Below, piece by piece: positions 1-8,214 of a stretch of 64,000 nt of DNA. The notes beneath the pieces were generated by a model, which did no database searches, was not told the DNA's origin, and was given only the letters and a program-made list of their open reading frames with translations. Made by a program: the position numbers and the translations under genes. The first letter of the stretch is position 1. Each line of letters opens with the position of its first letter. The stretch comes from Sulfuricella denitrificans (GTDB taxonomy: Bacteria > Pseudomonadota > Gammaproteobacteria > Burkholderiales > Sulfuricellaceae). Location of the stretch: contig NSJJ01000012.1 in assembly GCA_002632355.1 (NCBI GenBank), forward strand, positions 54,089-118,088, read 5' to 3'.

Positions 1-2
1 TT

Positions 3-1538
3 GGCGAATTGCGCGATGCGGTTTTTGCCAAGGCGGCCCAGCGCTCCGTCCGGCGCGTGGCTCTCAAGGTTTTCCGCCACCTGCATGAACTGGCGCTACG
101 CTTTCATCTTGAACGTCAAACCGGCGGCATTTCGCGCGACATCGAGCGCGGCACGCGCGGCATCGGCTTTCTGCTCAACTTCATGCTCTTCAACATTCTG
201 CCCACCATTGTGGAAATCGGCCTGATCGCCGTCATTCTGCTGGCAAAATATGACATCTGGTTCTCCGTCATCACCTTCAGTACCCTGGTGATTTACATCG
301 CCTTCACCCTGATCATCACCGAATGGCGCATGGTGTTCCGCCGCACCATGAACGACATGGACTCCAAGGCCAACACCCGGGCCATCGACAGCCTGCTTAA
401 CTATGAAACGGTGAAATACTTCAGCAACGAGGAATTCGAAACCCGGCGCTACGATGAGAGCCTGCAGGTGTGGGAACAGGCAGCGATCCGCAACACCACC
501 TCGCTCGCCACGCTCAATGCCGGGCAGAGCCTCATCATCGCCATCGGCGTCACCGCGCTGATGCTGCTGGCCGGGCAAGGGGTGGTGGACGGCACCATGA
601 CGCTGGGCGATCTGGTGCTGGTCAACGCCTATATGATCCAGATCTACATCCCGCTGCACTTTCTCGGCTTCGTCTACCGCGAAATCAAGCATTCCCTCGC
701 CGACATGGAAAAGATGTTCGCCCTCGTGGAACAGCATGCCGAGGTGCAGGATCAACCCGGCGCACCGGACCTGAAATTGCAACAGGGCGCCATCCGGTTT
801 GAGGGGGTATATTTCCATTACGACGAAAAACGCCCGATCCTGCATGGCGTCAGTTTCGACGTGCCTGCAGGACAGACCGTCGCCGTAGTCGGCGCTTCCG
901 GCGCGGGCAAATCCACCCTGTCGCGGCTATTGTTTCGTTTTTACGATGTCAGCGCAGGACGCATCCTGATCGACGGACAGGACCTCCGTGCGGTGACGCA
1001 GAAATCCCTGCGCCAGGCCATCGGCATCGTGCCGCAGGATACCGTGCTGTTCAACGACAGCATTTACTACAACATCGCCTATGGCCGCCCGGACGCAACG
1101 CGCGAGGAAGTCATCCAGGCGGCGCGCCACGCGCATATCCACGACTTCGTCGAATCCTTGCCGGATCAATACGAATCCCTGGTGGGCGAGCGCGGACTGA
1201 AACTCTCAGGCGGAGAGAAACAGCGCGTCGCCATCGCCCGCGCCATCCTGAAAAACCCGCGCATCCTGATTTTTGACGAGGCCACCTCGGCACTCGATTC
1301 CAAATCGGAAAAAGCCATCCAGGCTGAACTAAGACAGATCGCCCGGAACCGAACCACGCTGGTGGTCGCCCACCGGCTTTCCACCATCATCGAGGCCAAC
1401 CAGATCCTGGTCATGGAACATGGCCGCATCATCGAACGCGGCACCCACCATGAACTTCTGGCGCTGAACAGTGCCTACGCCCACATGTGGGCATTGCAGC
1501 AGCAGGAAGAATCCGAACAATCCCCCAACGCCATTTAA
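3..1538 (+). CDS. ABC half-exporter, Atm1/HMT1 group (5' end missing)
   Basis: The gene is cut by the window edge: the frame is open from base 3 with no start, and about 511 codons are present. Full members have about 600 residues, so roughly 90 are missing. Several hydrophobic segments are followed by a nucleotide-binding domain with Walker A GASGAGKST (near 891-917), signature LSGGE (near 1203), Walker B ILIFDEATSALD and H-loop VVAHRLST. The run LLNYETVKYF before the ATPase domain is typical of the mitochondrial Atm1/ABCB6-7/HMT1 group. Those inner-membrane exporters move glutathione- or sulfur-linked compounds or metals; the substrate here cannot be told. It ends 12 bp before a thioredoxin gene, so co-transcription is likely. 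Confidence 0.88.
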   Translation, partial: GELRDAVFAKAAQRSVRRVALKVFRHLHELALRFHLERQTGGISRDIERGTRGIGFLLNFMLFNILPTIVEIGLIAVILLAKYDIWFSVITFSTLVIYIAFTLIITEWRMVFRRTMNDMDSKANTRAIDSLLNYETVKYFSNEEFETRRYDESLQVWEQAAIRNTTSLATLNAGQSLIIAIGVTALMLLAGQGVVDGTMTLGDLVLVNAYMIQIYIPLHFLGFVYREIKHSLADMEKMFALVEQHAEVQDQPGAPDLKLQQGAIRFEGVYFHYDEKRPILHGVSFDVPAGQTVAVVGASGAGKSTLSRLLFRFYDVSAGRILIDGQDLRAVTQKSLRQAIGIVPQDTVLFNDSIYYNIAYGRPDATREEVIQAARHAHIHDFVESLPDQYESLVGERGLKLSGGEKQRVAIARAILKNPRILIFDEATSALDSKSEKAIQAELRQIARNRTTLVVAHRLSTIIEANQILVMEHGRIIERGTHHELLALNSAYAHMWALQQQEESEQSPNAI

Positions 1539-1550
1539 AAAGGAGACCCC

Positions 1551-1922
1551 ATGGCCACCGTAGACCTGAACAAAGAAAATTTTTCCGACATCATCACCGG
1601 CAACGACGTGGTCGTGGTGGACTTCTGGGCCCCATGGTGTGGTCCATGCAAGTCCTTTGCGCCGACTTATGAAGCGGTTTCGGAGAAAATCCCTGACGTG
1701 GTATTCGCCAAGGTCAACACCGAAGTGGAACAGGAACTGGCGCACCATTTCCAGATCCGCTCCATTCCCACCCTGATGATTTTCCGCGAACAGGTCATCA
1801 TCTTTTCCGAACCTGGCGCCATGCCCGGCCAGGCGCTGGAAAGCGTCCTGGAACAGGCGAAAGCACTGGACATGGCTGAAGTTCACCAGCAAATCGCAGA
1901 AGAAGCCAAGCAGCAAGGGTAA
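1551..1922 (+). CDS. Thioredoxin-family protein
   Basis: A 123-residue cytoplasmic thioredoxin fold with the redox motif WCGPC (Cys30, Cys33) and the cis-proline segment SIPTLMIF. No signal peptide is seen. An AGGAG ribosome site lies just before the ATG. It follows the ABC exporter gene by 12 bp, so the two probably form an operon; a thiol reductase beside an Atm1-like exporter fits handling of thiol or metal conjugates, which is inference. The C-terminal 20 residues are charged and helical, slightly longer than in minimal thioredoxins. It would act as a general disulfide reductase or on a specific partner. Confidence 0.9.
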   Translation: MATVDLNKENFSDIITGNDVVVVDFWAPWCGPCKSFAPTYEAVSEKIPDVVFAKVNTEVEQELAHHFQIRSIPTLMIFREQVIIFSEPGAMPGQALESVLEQAKALDMAEVHQQIAEEAKQQG

Positions 1923-1948
1923 ACTCTCGATGTGGCGGGGCTACCGGC

Positions 1949-2365
1949 CTACTCGCTCACCGCCCCTCGCCCGCGCTTGACTTCACCACGCTGCTTCTTG
2001 GCTTCCAGGCGACGCTTTTTTGATGCCAGCGTGGGCCGTGTGGCAACACGCGGCTTGGGCTTTTCGGTCGCGCGGCGAATCAGCTCTACCAGGCGCCCGA
2101 TCGCGTCCTCGCGGTTGCGTTCCTGGGAGCGAAAACGCTTCGCCTCGATCACCAGCTCACCCTCGACCGTCAGGCGGCTGCCTGCAAGGCGCTTCAGTCG
2201 CTCACACACGTCTTCAGGCAAACTCGGCGAATGAGCCACATCGAAGCGCAACTGCACCGCCGTCGACACCTTGTTGACGTTCTGCCCGCCCGGCCCGGAA
2301 GCGCGGATGAACTGCAGCACAATTTCACGCTCATCGATGGCGAGCTGTGGTGTAATTCGGATCAT
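1949..2365 (-). CDS. arfB: Peptidyl-tRNA hydrolase ArfB (ribosome rescue)
   Basis: A 138-residue release-factor-like protein. The catalytic GGQ is at residues 26-28 (SGPGGQNVNK), and the basic tail (KPRVATRPTLASKKRRLEAKK) resembles the part of ArfB/YaeJ that enters the empty mRNA channel of stalled ribosomes. Family members hydrolyse peptidyl-tRNA on non-stop ribosomes independently of tmRNA. Length matches the family (about 140). It is convergent with the thioredoxin gene and divergent from the cyclophilin gene. Confidence 0.93.
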   Translation of the reverse strand: MIRITPQLAIDEREIVLQFIRASGPGGQNVNKVSTAVQLRFDVAHSPSLPEDVCERLKRLAGSRLTVEGELVIEAKRFRSQERNREDAIGRLVELIRRATEKPKPRVATRPTLASKKRRLEAKKQRGEVKRGRGAVSE

Positions 2366-2453
2366 GGCCGCAGTTTAGGGCCGGGCTTGCTTCAGCTCAA
2401 GCAGATACAAACGTAAAATCGCATATTTGACGCATTATTTCGGAGAGAGAAAC

Positions 2454-3023
2454 ATGAAACTGCTTCGCCTATTCACCCTGATTCTCGCCTGTGCCCTGAG
2501 TTTCGGCGCGCATGCTGCCAACCCGATGGTTGAAATGAAAACCAATCTCGGCAGCTTCACCCTTGAGCTGTATCCGGACAAGGCGCCCAAAACCGTGGAA
2601 AACTTTCTTCGCTATGTGAAGGGCGGCTTTTACAAGGAAACGATATTTCATCGCGTGATCGACAACTTCATGATCCAGGGCGGCGGCTTCGACAAGAATC
2701 TGCACGAAAAAGAAACCTTCATGCCCATCCAGAACGAAGCCGGCAACGGTCTCAAGAACGAGATCTACACCATCGCCATGGCACGCACCATGAAACCTCA
2801 CTCCGCTGCCGCGCAATTCTTCATCAATGTAAAAGACAATGCCTTCTTGAACCACACTTCACCCACCCCGCGCGGCTGGGGCTATGCCGTGTTCGGCAAG
2901 GTGGTGAAAGGCCAGGAAGTGGTGATGAAAATCTCGAAAGTCGGCACCGGCCCGCGGGACCCCATCCCTTCTGACGTGCCGCTGGAAAACGTGGTCATCG
3001 AGGATGCCAAATTGCTGCCGTAA
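2454..3023 (+). CDS. Periplasmic peptidyl-prolyl cis-trans isomerase (cyclophilin)
   Basis: A 189-residue cyclophilin. The start at 2454 gives a clean signal peptide (MKLLRLFTLILACALSFGAHA) after a GGAGAGA ribosome site; an in-frame TTG further upstream would spoil it. Cyclophilin signatures are visible: KAPKTVENFLRYV, FHRVIDNFMIQGG and the active-site stretch around AAQFFINVKDN. The bacterial PpiA type catalyses proline isomerisation during folding of exported proteins. Confidence 0.93.
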   Translation: MKLLRLFTLILACALSFGAHAANPMVEMKTNLGSFTLELYPDKAPKTVENFLRYVKGGFYKETIFHRVIDNFMIQGGGFDKNLHEKETFMPIQNEAGNGLKNEIYTIAMARTMKPHSAAAQFFINVKDNAFLNHTSPTPRGWGYAVFGKVVKGQEVVMKISKVGTGPRDPIPSDVPLENVVIEDAKLLP

Positions 3024-3066
3024 ACGAGGTGATCCAGCCTGGAAACTTACTTATTCAGTGCAATTA

Positions 3067-4068
3067 ATGAAGATCACCATGCCTGGGCGCATTTTACTGG
3101 CCATTACACTGGCTGCTGCCGCACCGGCCTACAGTGCTTCTCTTTGCTACGATGTCGAGCAACTTCCAGTCGTTGTCAAAATCAGGGATGAAGGCCATCA
3201 AATCCGCGTGTTTCCTCTGGCAAAAGCCAGCGGAAACCAATATCTGTCGAGTACGCTGGTTTTTTCGGAGACCGGCGGCTGGCGGCAGGGCGGGCAAATT
3301 TCCTGTCCGAACGCAGTCTGCGACGATACGCCACTGAAATATCCAGGGCTTTCAGGCGAAACCGTCACTGATTGCCAGATTCGCAACTTTCCTGTTGAGC
3401 GAGTACGAAAGGATGCGGAAAAACACACTTCCCTGAGAGGAGATCAACTTGAACAAAATACGGCTTCCTGTATCCGGCAAGGCGGAAAGTTCTGGTTTGG
3501 CATCAGCTATTACGCAGGCGAGGGCATAGGCGGGGTTGGCGGAGTCGGTCGCTACGACCCGAATACCGGAAGACTGGAAATCCGTCGTCCGAAAGTGCTG
3601 AGAGAAACCTCCGTTCACCACGTAGCGCATGACGGAAAGTCCTTATGGCTGGGAACTGCGGGGTTCTACGAATGTATCGGTGATGCCCCGACTCAGGGCT
3701 TGCTGCGTTACGAATGGGATAGTGGACGCTTCGAATCGTTCAAGGGAAAAAGGGGCGGGCCTTGCGGCTTCGTGGTCAACGACCTGCTCTGGCGCGCTGG
3801 CCAGCTTTGGGTGGCAACCGAACTGGGCTTGGCACAATGGAATGCCAAGAACGATACCTGGATTAACTACCTACCTGCACCAGGCGCATCGCCGCCGATC
3901 CGTGAAACGCGTTGTGAAGACCTCTATGCGGCCTCATTGGATAAACTGAAACCTGGCTCAGGCGAGTACGAACGCCTTGGCCTCGACTCGCCCTATTTTC
4001 TGTTTTATGAAACCCTGAAAGCATTCCGACCCGATTTTATTCATACATACCGTAATAACCACCCTTGA
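3067..4068 (+). CDS. Exported protein with propeller-like repeats, function unknown
   Basis: About 333 residues. The chosen start gives a signal peptide (MKITMPGRILLAITLAAAAPAYS); a start 12 bases later is equally possible and no good ribosome site separates them. The middle and C-terminal parts hold three segments like blades of two-component-regulator propellers: FWFGISYY, SLWLGTAGFYECIG and LWRAGQLWVATELGLAQWN. A beta-propeller fold in the periplasm is therefore likely, with unknown ligand. It has at least six cysteines in the mature part. It lies between the cyclophilin and an ABC exporter on the same strand; the role is not identified. Confidence 0.7.
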   Translation: MKITMPGRILLAITLAAAAPAYSASLCYDVEQLPVVVKIRDEGHQIRVFPLAKASGNQYLSSTLVFSETGGWRQGGQISCPNAVCDDTPLKYPGLSGETVTDCQIRNFPVERVRKDAEKHTSLRGDQLEQNTASCIRQGGKFWFGISYYAGEGIGGVGGVGRYDPNTGRLEIRRPKVLRETSVHHVAHDGKSLWLGTAGFYECIGDAPTQGLLRYEWDSGRFESFKGKRGGPCGFVVNDLLWRAGQLWVATELGLAQWNAKNDTWINYLPAPGASPPIRETRCEDLYAASLDKLKPGSGEYERLGLDSPYFLFYETLKAFRPDFIHTYRNNHP

Positions 4069-4090
4069 TACGATAAGAAATGTTTTTAAA

Positions 4091-5872
4091 ATGAATACCG
4101 CCTACACCTGGCCCTACATCCTCGGTATTGCCCGGGAGCACAGGAAGGAGCTGATCACCGCACACATCATCGCCGTTTTCGCGGCGCTGATGAGCGTGCC
4201 GATTCCCTTGCTCATGCCCCTGCTGGTGGACGAGGTGCTGCTGCACAAGCCTGGCGTTATGGTCGGCTGGATCAATGGCCATTTCCCCGTGCCGTGGCAT
4301 GGACCGCTGCTGTACATTGGCATGATTCTGGCTCTCACCGTGGTGCTGCGTCTGATTGCCGCGCTGCTGGGCGTATGGCAGGCGCGCAATTTCACCCTCA
4401 TCGCCAAGGATGTTGCCTACCGCCTGCGTGAAGGGCTGCTCGCGCGCCTCAAGCGCATTGCCATGTCGGAGTACGAAACCCTGGGCAGCGGCGCAGTGGC
4501 CTCGCATTTTGTCACCGATCTCAATTCGGTAGATGATTTTATCGGCGCCTCCATCAGCAAATTTCTCGTCGCCCTGCTCTCCGTCATTGGCACCGCAGCC
4601 ATCCTGCTGTGGATGCACTGGCAGCTGGCACTGTTCATCCTGCTCATGAACCCGGTGGTGATCTACTTCACCACCGTGCTGGGCAAGAAGGTCAAAGCCC
4701 TCAAGAAAAAGGAAAACAGCGCTTTCGAACTATTCCAGCAGGCGCTCACCGAAACCCTCGACGCCATCCAGCAGATCCGCGCCGCCAACCGCGAAGAGCA
4801 TTACATCAGCCGCGTGCTGGAACGGGCGCGCGGCATCCGCACCCACGCTGCGGCGTTCTCGTGGAAAAGCGATGCCGCCAGCCGCCTGTCATTCATGGTC
4901 TTCCTCATCGGCTTCGACATCTTCCGCGCCATCAGCATGCTGATGGTGGTGTTCTCCAGCCTCACTGTGGGCGAGATGATGGCGGTGTTCGGCTACCTCT
5001 GGTTCATGATGGCGCCGGTGCAGGAAATCCTCGGCATCCAGTATGCCTATTTCGGCGCCAAGGCCGCGCTGGGCCGTCTCAACCGCCTCATGGAACTGGA
5101 CGAGGAACCGCACTACCCCGCTCTGCACGATCCCTTCAGCGGCAAACATACCGTCGGCGTGCGCATGGAGAACATCTCCTTCCGCTACGGCGACGGCCCG
5201 CTGGTGCTCAACGGCGTCAATCTCGACATTCGGCCGGGAGAAAAAATCGCCCTGGTGGGCGCCTCTGGCGGCGGAAAATCCACCCTGGTGCAGGTCATCC
5301 TCGGCCTCTACCCCACCGAGTCCGGCACGCTGTATTTCGATGAAGTGCCGGTGACGCAGATCGGCATGGATGTAGTGCGCCAGCACGTGGCCACGGTGTT
5401 GCAGCATCCTGCCATTTTCAACGACACGGTGCGCGCCAACCTCACCATGGGCTGCGACTGCCCGGATGAGGAGCTGTGGCAGGCGCTGGAAGTGGCGCAA
5501 CTGAAGGACATGGTGGAACAGTTGCCCAAGGGTCTGGACACCATCGTCGGACTCCAGGGCGTGCGCATCTCCGGCGGCCAGCGCCAGCGCCTCGCCATCG
5601 CCCGCATGATCCTGGCCAGGCCCCAGGTGGTGATCCTGGACGAAGCCACCTCGGCCCTGGACGCGGAAACCGAGGCCAGGCTGCACGAAGCGCTGCGCGA
5701 ATTTCTGAAAGACCGCACCACGATTATTGTCGCCCACCGCCTCTCGGCGGTGAAGCAGGCCGACCGCATCTACGTGTTCGAGGATGGCCACATCATCGAG
5801 GAAGGCGCGCACGAGGAACTGCTGCAAAGCGCGGGGCTGTACAGCCGCCTGTATGGGCAATTACAGCACTGA
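4091..5872 (+). CDS. ABC half-exporter (MsbA-like, type IV fold)
   Basis: A full-length 593-residue half-transporter with a six-segment membrane domain (residues about 15-310) and an ATPase domain. Motifs are Walker A GASGGGKST, Q-loop VLQHPAIFND, signature ISGGQRQR, Walker B VVILDEATSALD and switch histidine IIVAHRLS. It is closest in style to lipid, peptide or multidrug exporters. No substrate-specific domain, such as a C39 peptidase, is present. It starts 22 bp after the propeller-like exported protein, and the two may be cotranscribed. The substrate is unknown. Confidence 0.88.
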   Translation: MNTAYTWPYILGIAREHRKELITAHIIAVFAALMSVPIPLLMPLLVDEVLLHKPGVMVGWINGHFPVPWHGPLLYIGMILALTVVLRLIAALLGVWQARNFTLIAKDVAYRLREGLLARLKRIAMSEYETLGSGAVASHFVTDLNSVDDFIGASISKFLVALLSVIGTAAILLWMHWQLALFILLMNPVVIYFTTVLGKKVKALKKKENSAFELFQQALTETLDAIQQIRAANREEHYISRVLERARGIRTHAAAFSWKSDAASRLSFMVFLIGFDIFRAISMLMVVFSSLTVGEMMAVFGYLWFMMAPVQEILGIQYAYFGAKAALGRLNRLMELDEEPHYPALHDPFSGKHTVGVRMENISFRYGDGPLVLNGVNLDIRPGEKIALVGASGGGKSTLVQVILGLYPTESGTLYFDEVPVTQIGMDVVRQHVATVLQHPAIFNDTVRANLTMGCDCPDEELWQALEVAQLKDMVEQLPKGLDTIVGLQGVRISGGQRQRLAIARMILARPQVVILDEATSALDAETEARLHEALREFLKDRTTIIVAHRLSAVKQADRIYVFEDGHIIEEGAHEELLQSAGLYSRLYGQLQH

Positions 5873-5887
5873 GACCGCAACAGACGT

Positions 5888-6598
5888 CTATTCGGGCAGC
5901 TTGTCGCGCAGTACATTCCGGTCGAACCACCATGCGTTGCCGACAATGGCATTCACGACCTGGCTCAGCCGGGGAAGAAACAGCTGCGGGTCGCGCAGCT
6001 CCAGCTTGTCCATCCAGGCATTCAGGGCCTGCTGGTCCTGCACATTGCCATGGCGTGCCGCAACCCTAGCAATAAGATTATTCGCCAGCAAACTCAGGTT
6101 CTCGTGCTTTGCATCATCCGCCCGGAGGTCGATGACATAACGTGTGGTCACAGCGGCAAGCGCAGCGCCATCGGAATGAGCGGGCGTTTCAGTCACGACA
6201 TGCTCAAGCATGGCGTAGCTAAGCTCCGGTTCGACGGGAAAAGTGACTGCCAGCCAGACGCCCATGCCCAGAGCGGGGATCGAGAATGCCTGCTCCGTCT
6301 GGTAAAGCACATTGCAGGCCTCTACTGCATCCTGCCAGGCTTCATTCTTCAGCGCCGTATCGAATGCTGCGCGCGCCAGATCCCAGGCTTCCTCCTTGCG
6401 CTCCAGCCAGACCAGCAATTCTGCGGCATCAAGCTGCAGACGGGCACATGCCATCTCGTCGGTACCTGAGCAACCTGCCAGCTGAAGCTGCTTTTCACTC
6501 AACTGCCGTTCGAAATCCAGTTTCTCGCCTTCGGACAAACCGTCCGGCAGATCAGCCATATAGGCAAATGGGTCAGAATTTGAATTATTTTCAGTCAT
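5888..6598 (-). CDS. Hypothetical acidic helical protein
   Basis: A 236-residue, acidic, mainly helical protein without signal peptide or membrane segment. Alanine- and leucine-rich helices with paired aromatic positions (LLVWLERKEEAWDLARAAFDTALKNEAWQDAV) resemble TPR-like helical repeats. I do not recognise a family. It is convergent with the ABC exporter, ends 15 bp from it, and is transcribed toward it. The product is probably a cytoplasmic scaffold-like protein; no activity can be proposed. Confidence 0.65.
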   Translation of the reverse strand: MTENNSNSDPFAYMADLPDGLSEGEKLDFERQLSEKQLQLAGCSGTDEMACARLQLDAAELLVWLERKEEAWDLARAAFDTALKNEAWQDAVEACNVLYQTEQAFSIPALGMGVWLAVTFPVEPELSYAMLEHVVTETPAHSDGAALAAVTTRYVIDLRADDAKHENLSLLANNLIARVAARHGNVQDQQALNAWMDKLELRDPQLFLPRLSQVVNAIVGNAWWFDRNVLRDKLPE

Positions 6599-6708
6599 GC
6601 CTGCACTTCATGTGTGTGATCGAAAGACGCGATTTTAAATGATTTGCGAAAGACCGGCTTGCATCATGCACCCGCGCCGGTTTTGATTATCTTAGGAAAA
6701 GAAGCGGC

Positions 6709-8145
6709 TCAAACATCCACTTCTTCACCCCAGATCAGGGCTTTGACATGTGTCACATTCACTTCGTCCGCAGTCAGTCCGCAAGCAGCAGCGTGACGCG
6801 CAATGGCTTCCTGATCAAAATTTTCGCATGCGGTGGCCAGCAGAAGATAGGGCGCATATTGACCAGTGCGGTGCAACAGGGCTTCCACTACCGCGTCCGG
6901 CAAATTGAGGCGTGACAGGGCCTGCGCCATCGGCACGTTGAGCAAGGCATCCAGCAAGGAGAAGATGCCGACAATGAACAAACCACCGCGTTTGGAAGCT
7001 TCGAATCTGTTCTGCCCCAAAGTCTCGGTAAAACGTGCCCGCACCAGCGCATTCCTGAGCAAGGCTCTGCTGCGCCCATCCGCCTTACCGCTGGTAAACA
7101 GAAGCAGTGTCAGCCAACGGTAAAGCTGATCGTACCCCAGCAAAGTCAGGCCATGGCCGATGGAGCGGATTTTTTGCTGCAAGCCGTTTGCCGGTGAATT
7201 GATGAAATTGAGCAGTTTGTAGGAAAGTCCGGGATCGAGCTTGACCTTCTCTTCCAGCGCAGAAAGCTCGGCATGATTCATGACCAGATTAAGCATCTCG
7301 ATCACGCGCATCCGGTCATGATCAAGCCGCTGCGGAGCTCCCGCCTGCAAACGGGAAAAATAAGCGCCCTGGAAAAATGGAAAGCCCAGCTTGCGACAAG
7401 CCTCGAAGGCATCATCCAGCTCGACTTTCTGCGCGATGAGGCCAGGTTTTCCAGAATCCTGAATCGCGCCAACTAGCTGGCCAAGTGTCAAAGCATCATA
7501 ACGGGAGGTGTCAATCTTTACCCAGGAACAGAGGGCAAGAAATGGCGCATATTCCACCCTGAATTCAAAGTCTTCCAGCGCCAGCGGAATCCCGAGCGCG
7601 ACCAGTTCGCGACAACGCTGCAATAAACTCTCGCCGGCTACGTCCTTGAGACATATGCCCACAACCACTTTCTGCTTCGGCAGGGATTCGATAATCGGAT
7701 TATCCAGCATGCCGGGGGACACCTGAATGAATACCAGCCCACTACCCAGCACTTTCTGGAAATCAAGGTCAATCACGCTGATCACCAGCAGTTCATCCTG
7801 CACCTGGCGAAGCGCAGTTTCATCACCTACACAGGGAGGAAAATCCCGGTCCTGAAGTTTCAGCTCATAACCGATAAACTGGCTCACGTCGTCGAGTATG
7901 GGCTGACGACCAAGGAACAGGCGCCATTTTTCCGCTGCATCGCCTTCGTGAACTTGGTCGAGCGCATCCAGCGCAGTAATGGCATCTGCACCTGGTTGCA
8001 TTCTGGGCTCATCGGGAGCGTCAGACAAAACGTTCTCCGTGCCTGAAACACGATTTGCAGGGCCATCTTCCCGGCCACTCTTGAGAAACTTCAGATATTT
8101 TTCCAGCATGCGCGCTCTCGCCGTTGGGAGATTAGGGAGCGCCAT
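6709..8145 (-). CDS. Degenerate EAL-HDOD protein (YuxH-like signalling protein)
   Basis: About 478 residues with an EAL-like N-terminal domain and a HDOD domain (VMNHAELSALEEKVKLDPGLSYKLLNFINS onward). The EAL part has lost catalytic residues: FIGYELKLQDR replaces the ExLxR opening and ALEDFEF replaces DDFG. It should therefore bind or sense rather than hydrolyse c-di-GMP. The start is uncertain: GTG at 8166, ATG at 8145 (used here) or ATG at 8109. It lies about 70 bp downstream of the DUF1631 gene on the same strand, so it probably shares the c-di-GMP riboswitch leader at 10752-10840. Confidence 0.82.
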   Translation of the reverse strand: MALPNLPTARARMLEKYLKFLKSGREDGPANRVSGTENVLSDAPDEPRMQPGADAITALDALDQVHEGDAAEKWRLFLGRQPILDDVSQFIGYELKLQDRDFPPCVGDETALRQVQDELLVISVIDLDFQKVLGSGLVFIQVSPGMLDNPIIESLPKQKVVVGICLKDVAGESLLQRCRELVALGIPLALEDFEFRVEYAPFLALCSWVKIDTSRYDALTLGQLVGAIQDSGKPGLIAQKVELDDAFEACRKLGFPFFQGAYFSRLQAGAPQRLDHDRMRVIEMLNLVMNHAELSALEEKVKLDPGLSYKLLNFINSPANGLQQKIRSIGHGLTLLGYDQLYRWLTLLLFTSGKADGRSRALLRNALVRARFTETLGQNRFEASKRGGLFIVGIFSLLDALLNVPMAQALSRLNLPDAVVEALLHRTGQYAPYLLLATACENFDQEAIARHAAACGLTADEVNVTHVKALIWGEEVDV

Positions 8146-8214
8146 TCCACCAGTTAAACGCCCCACCTCCCTTCGAAGGATGCAACAAACAGGAACGATT
8201 GTAAATCGCTCCTG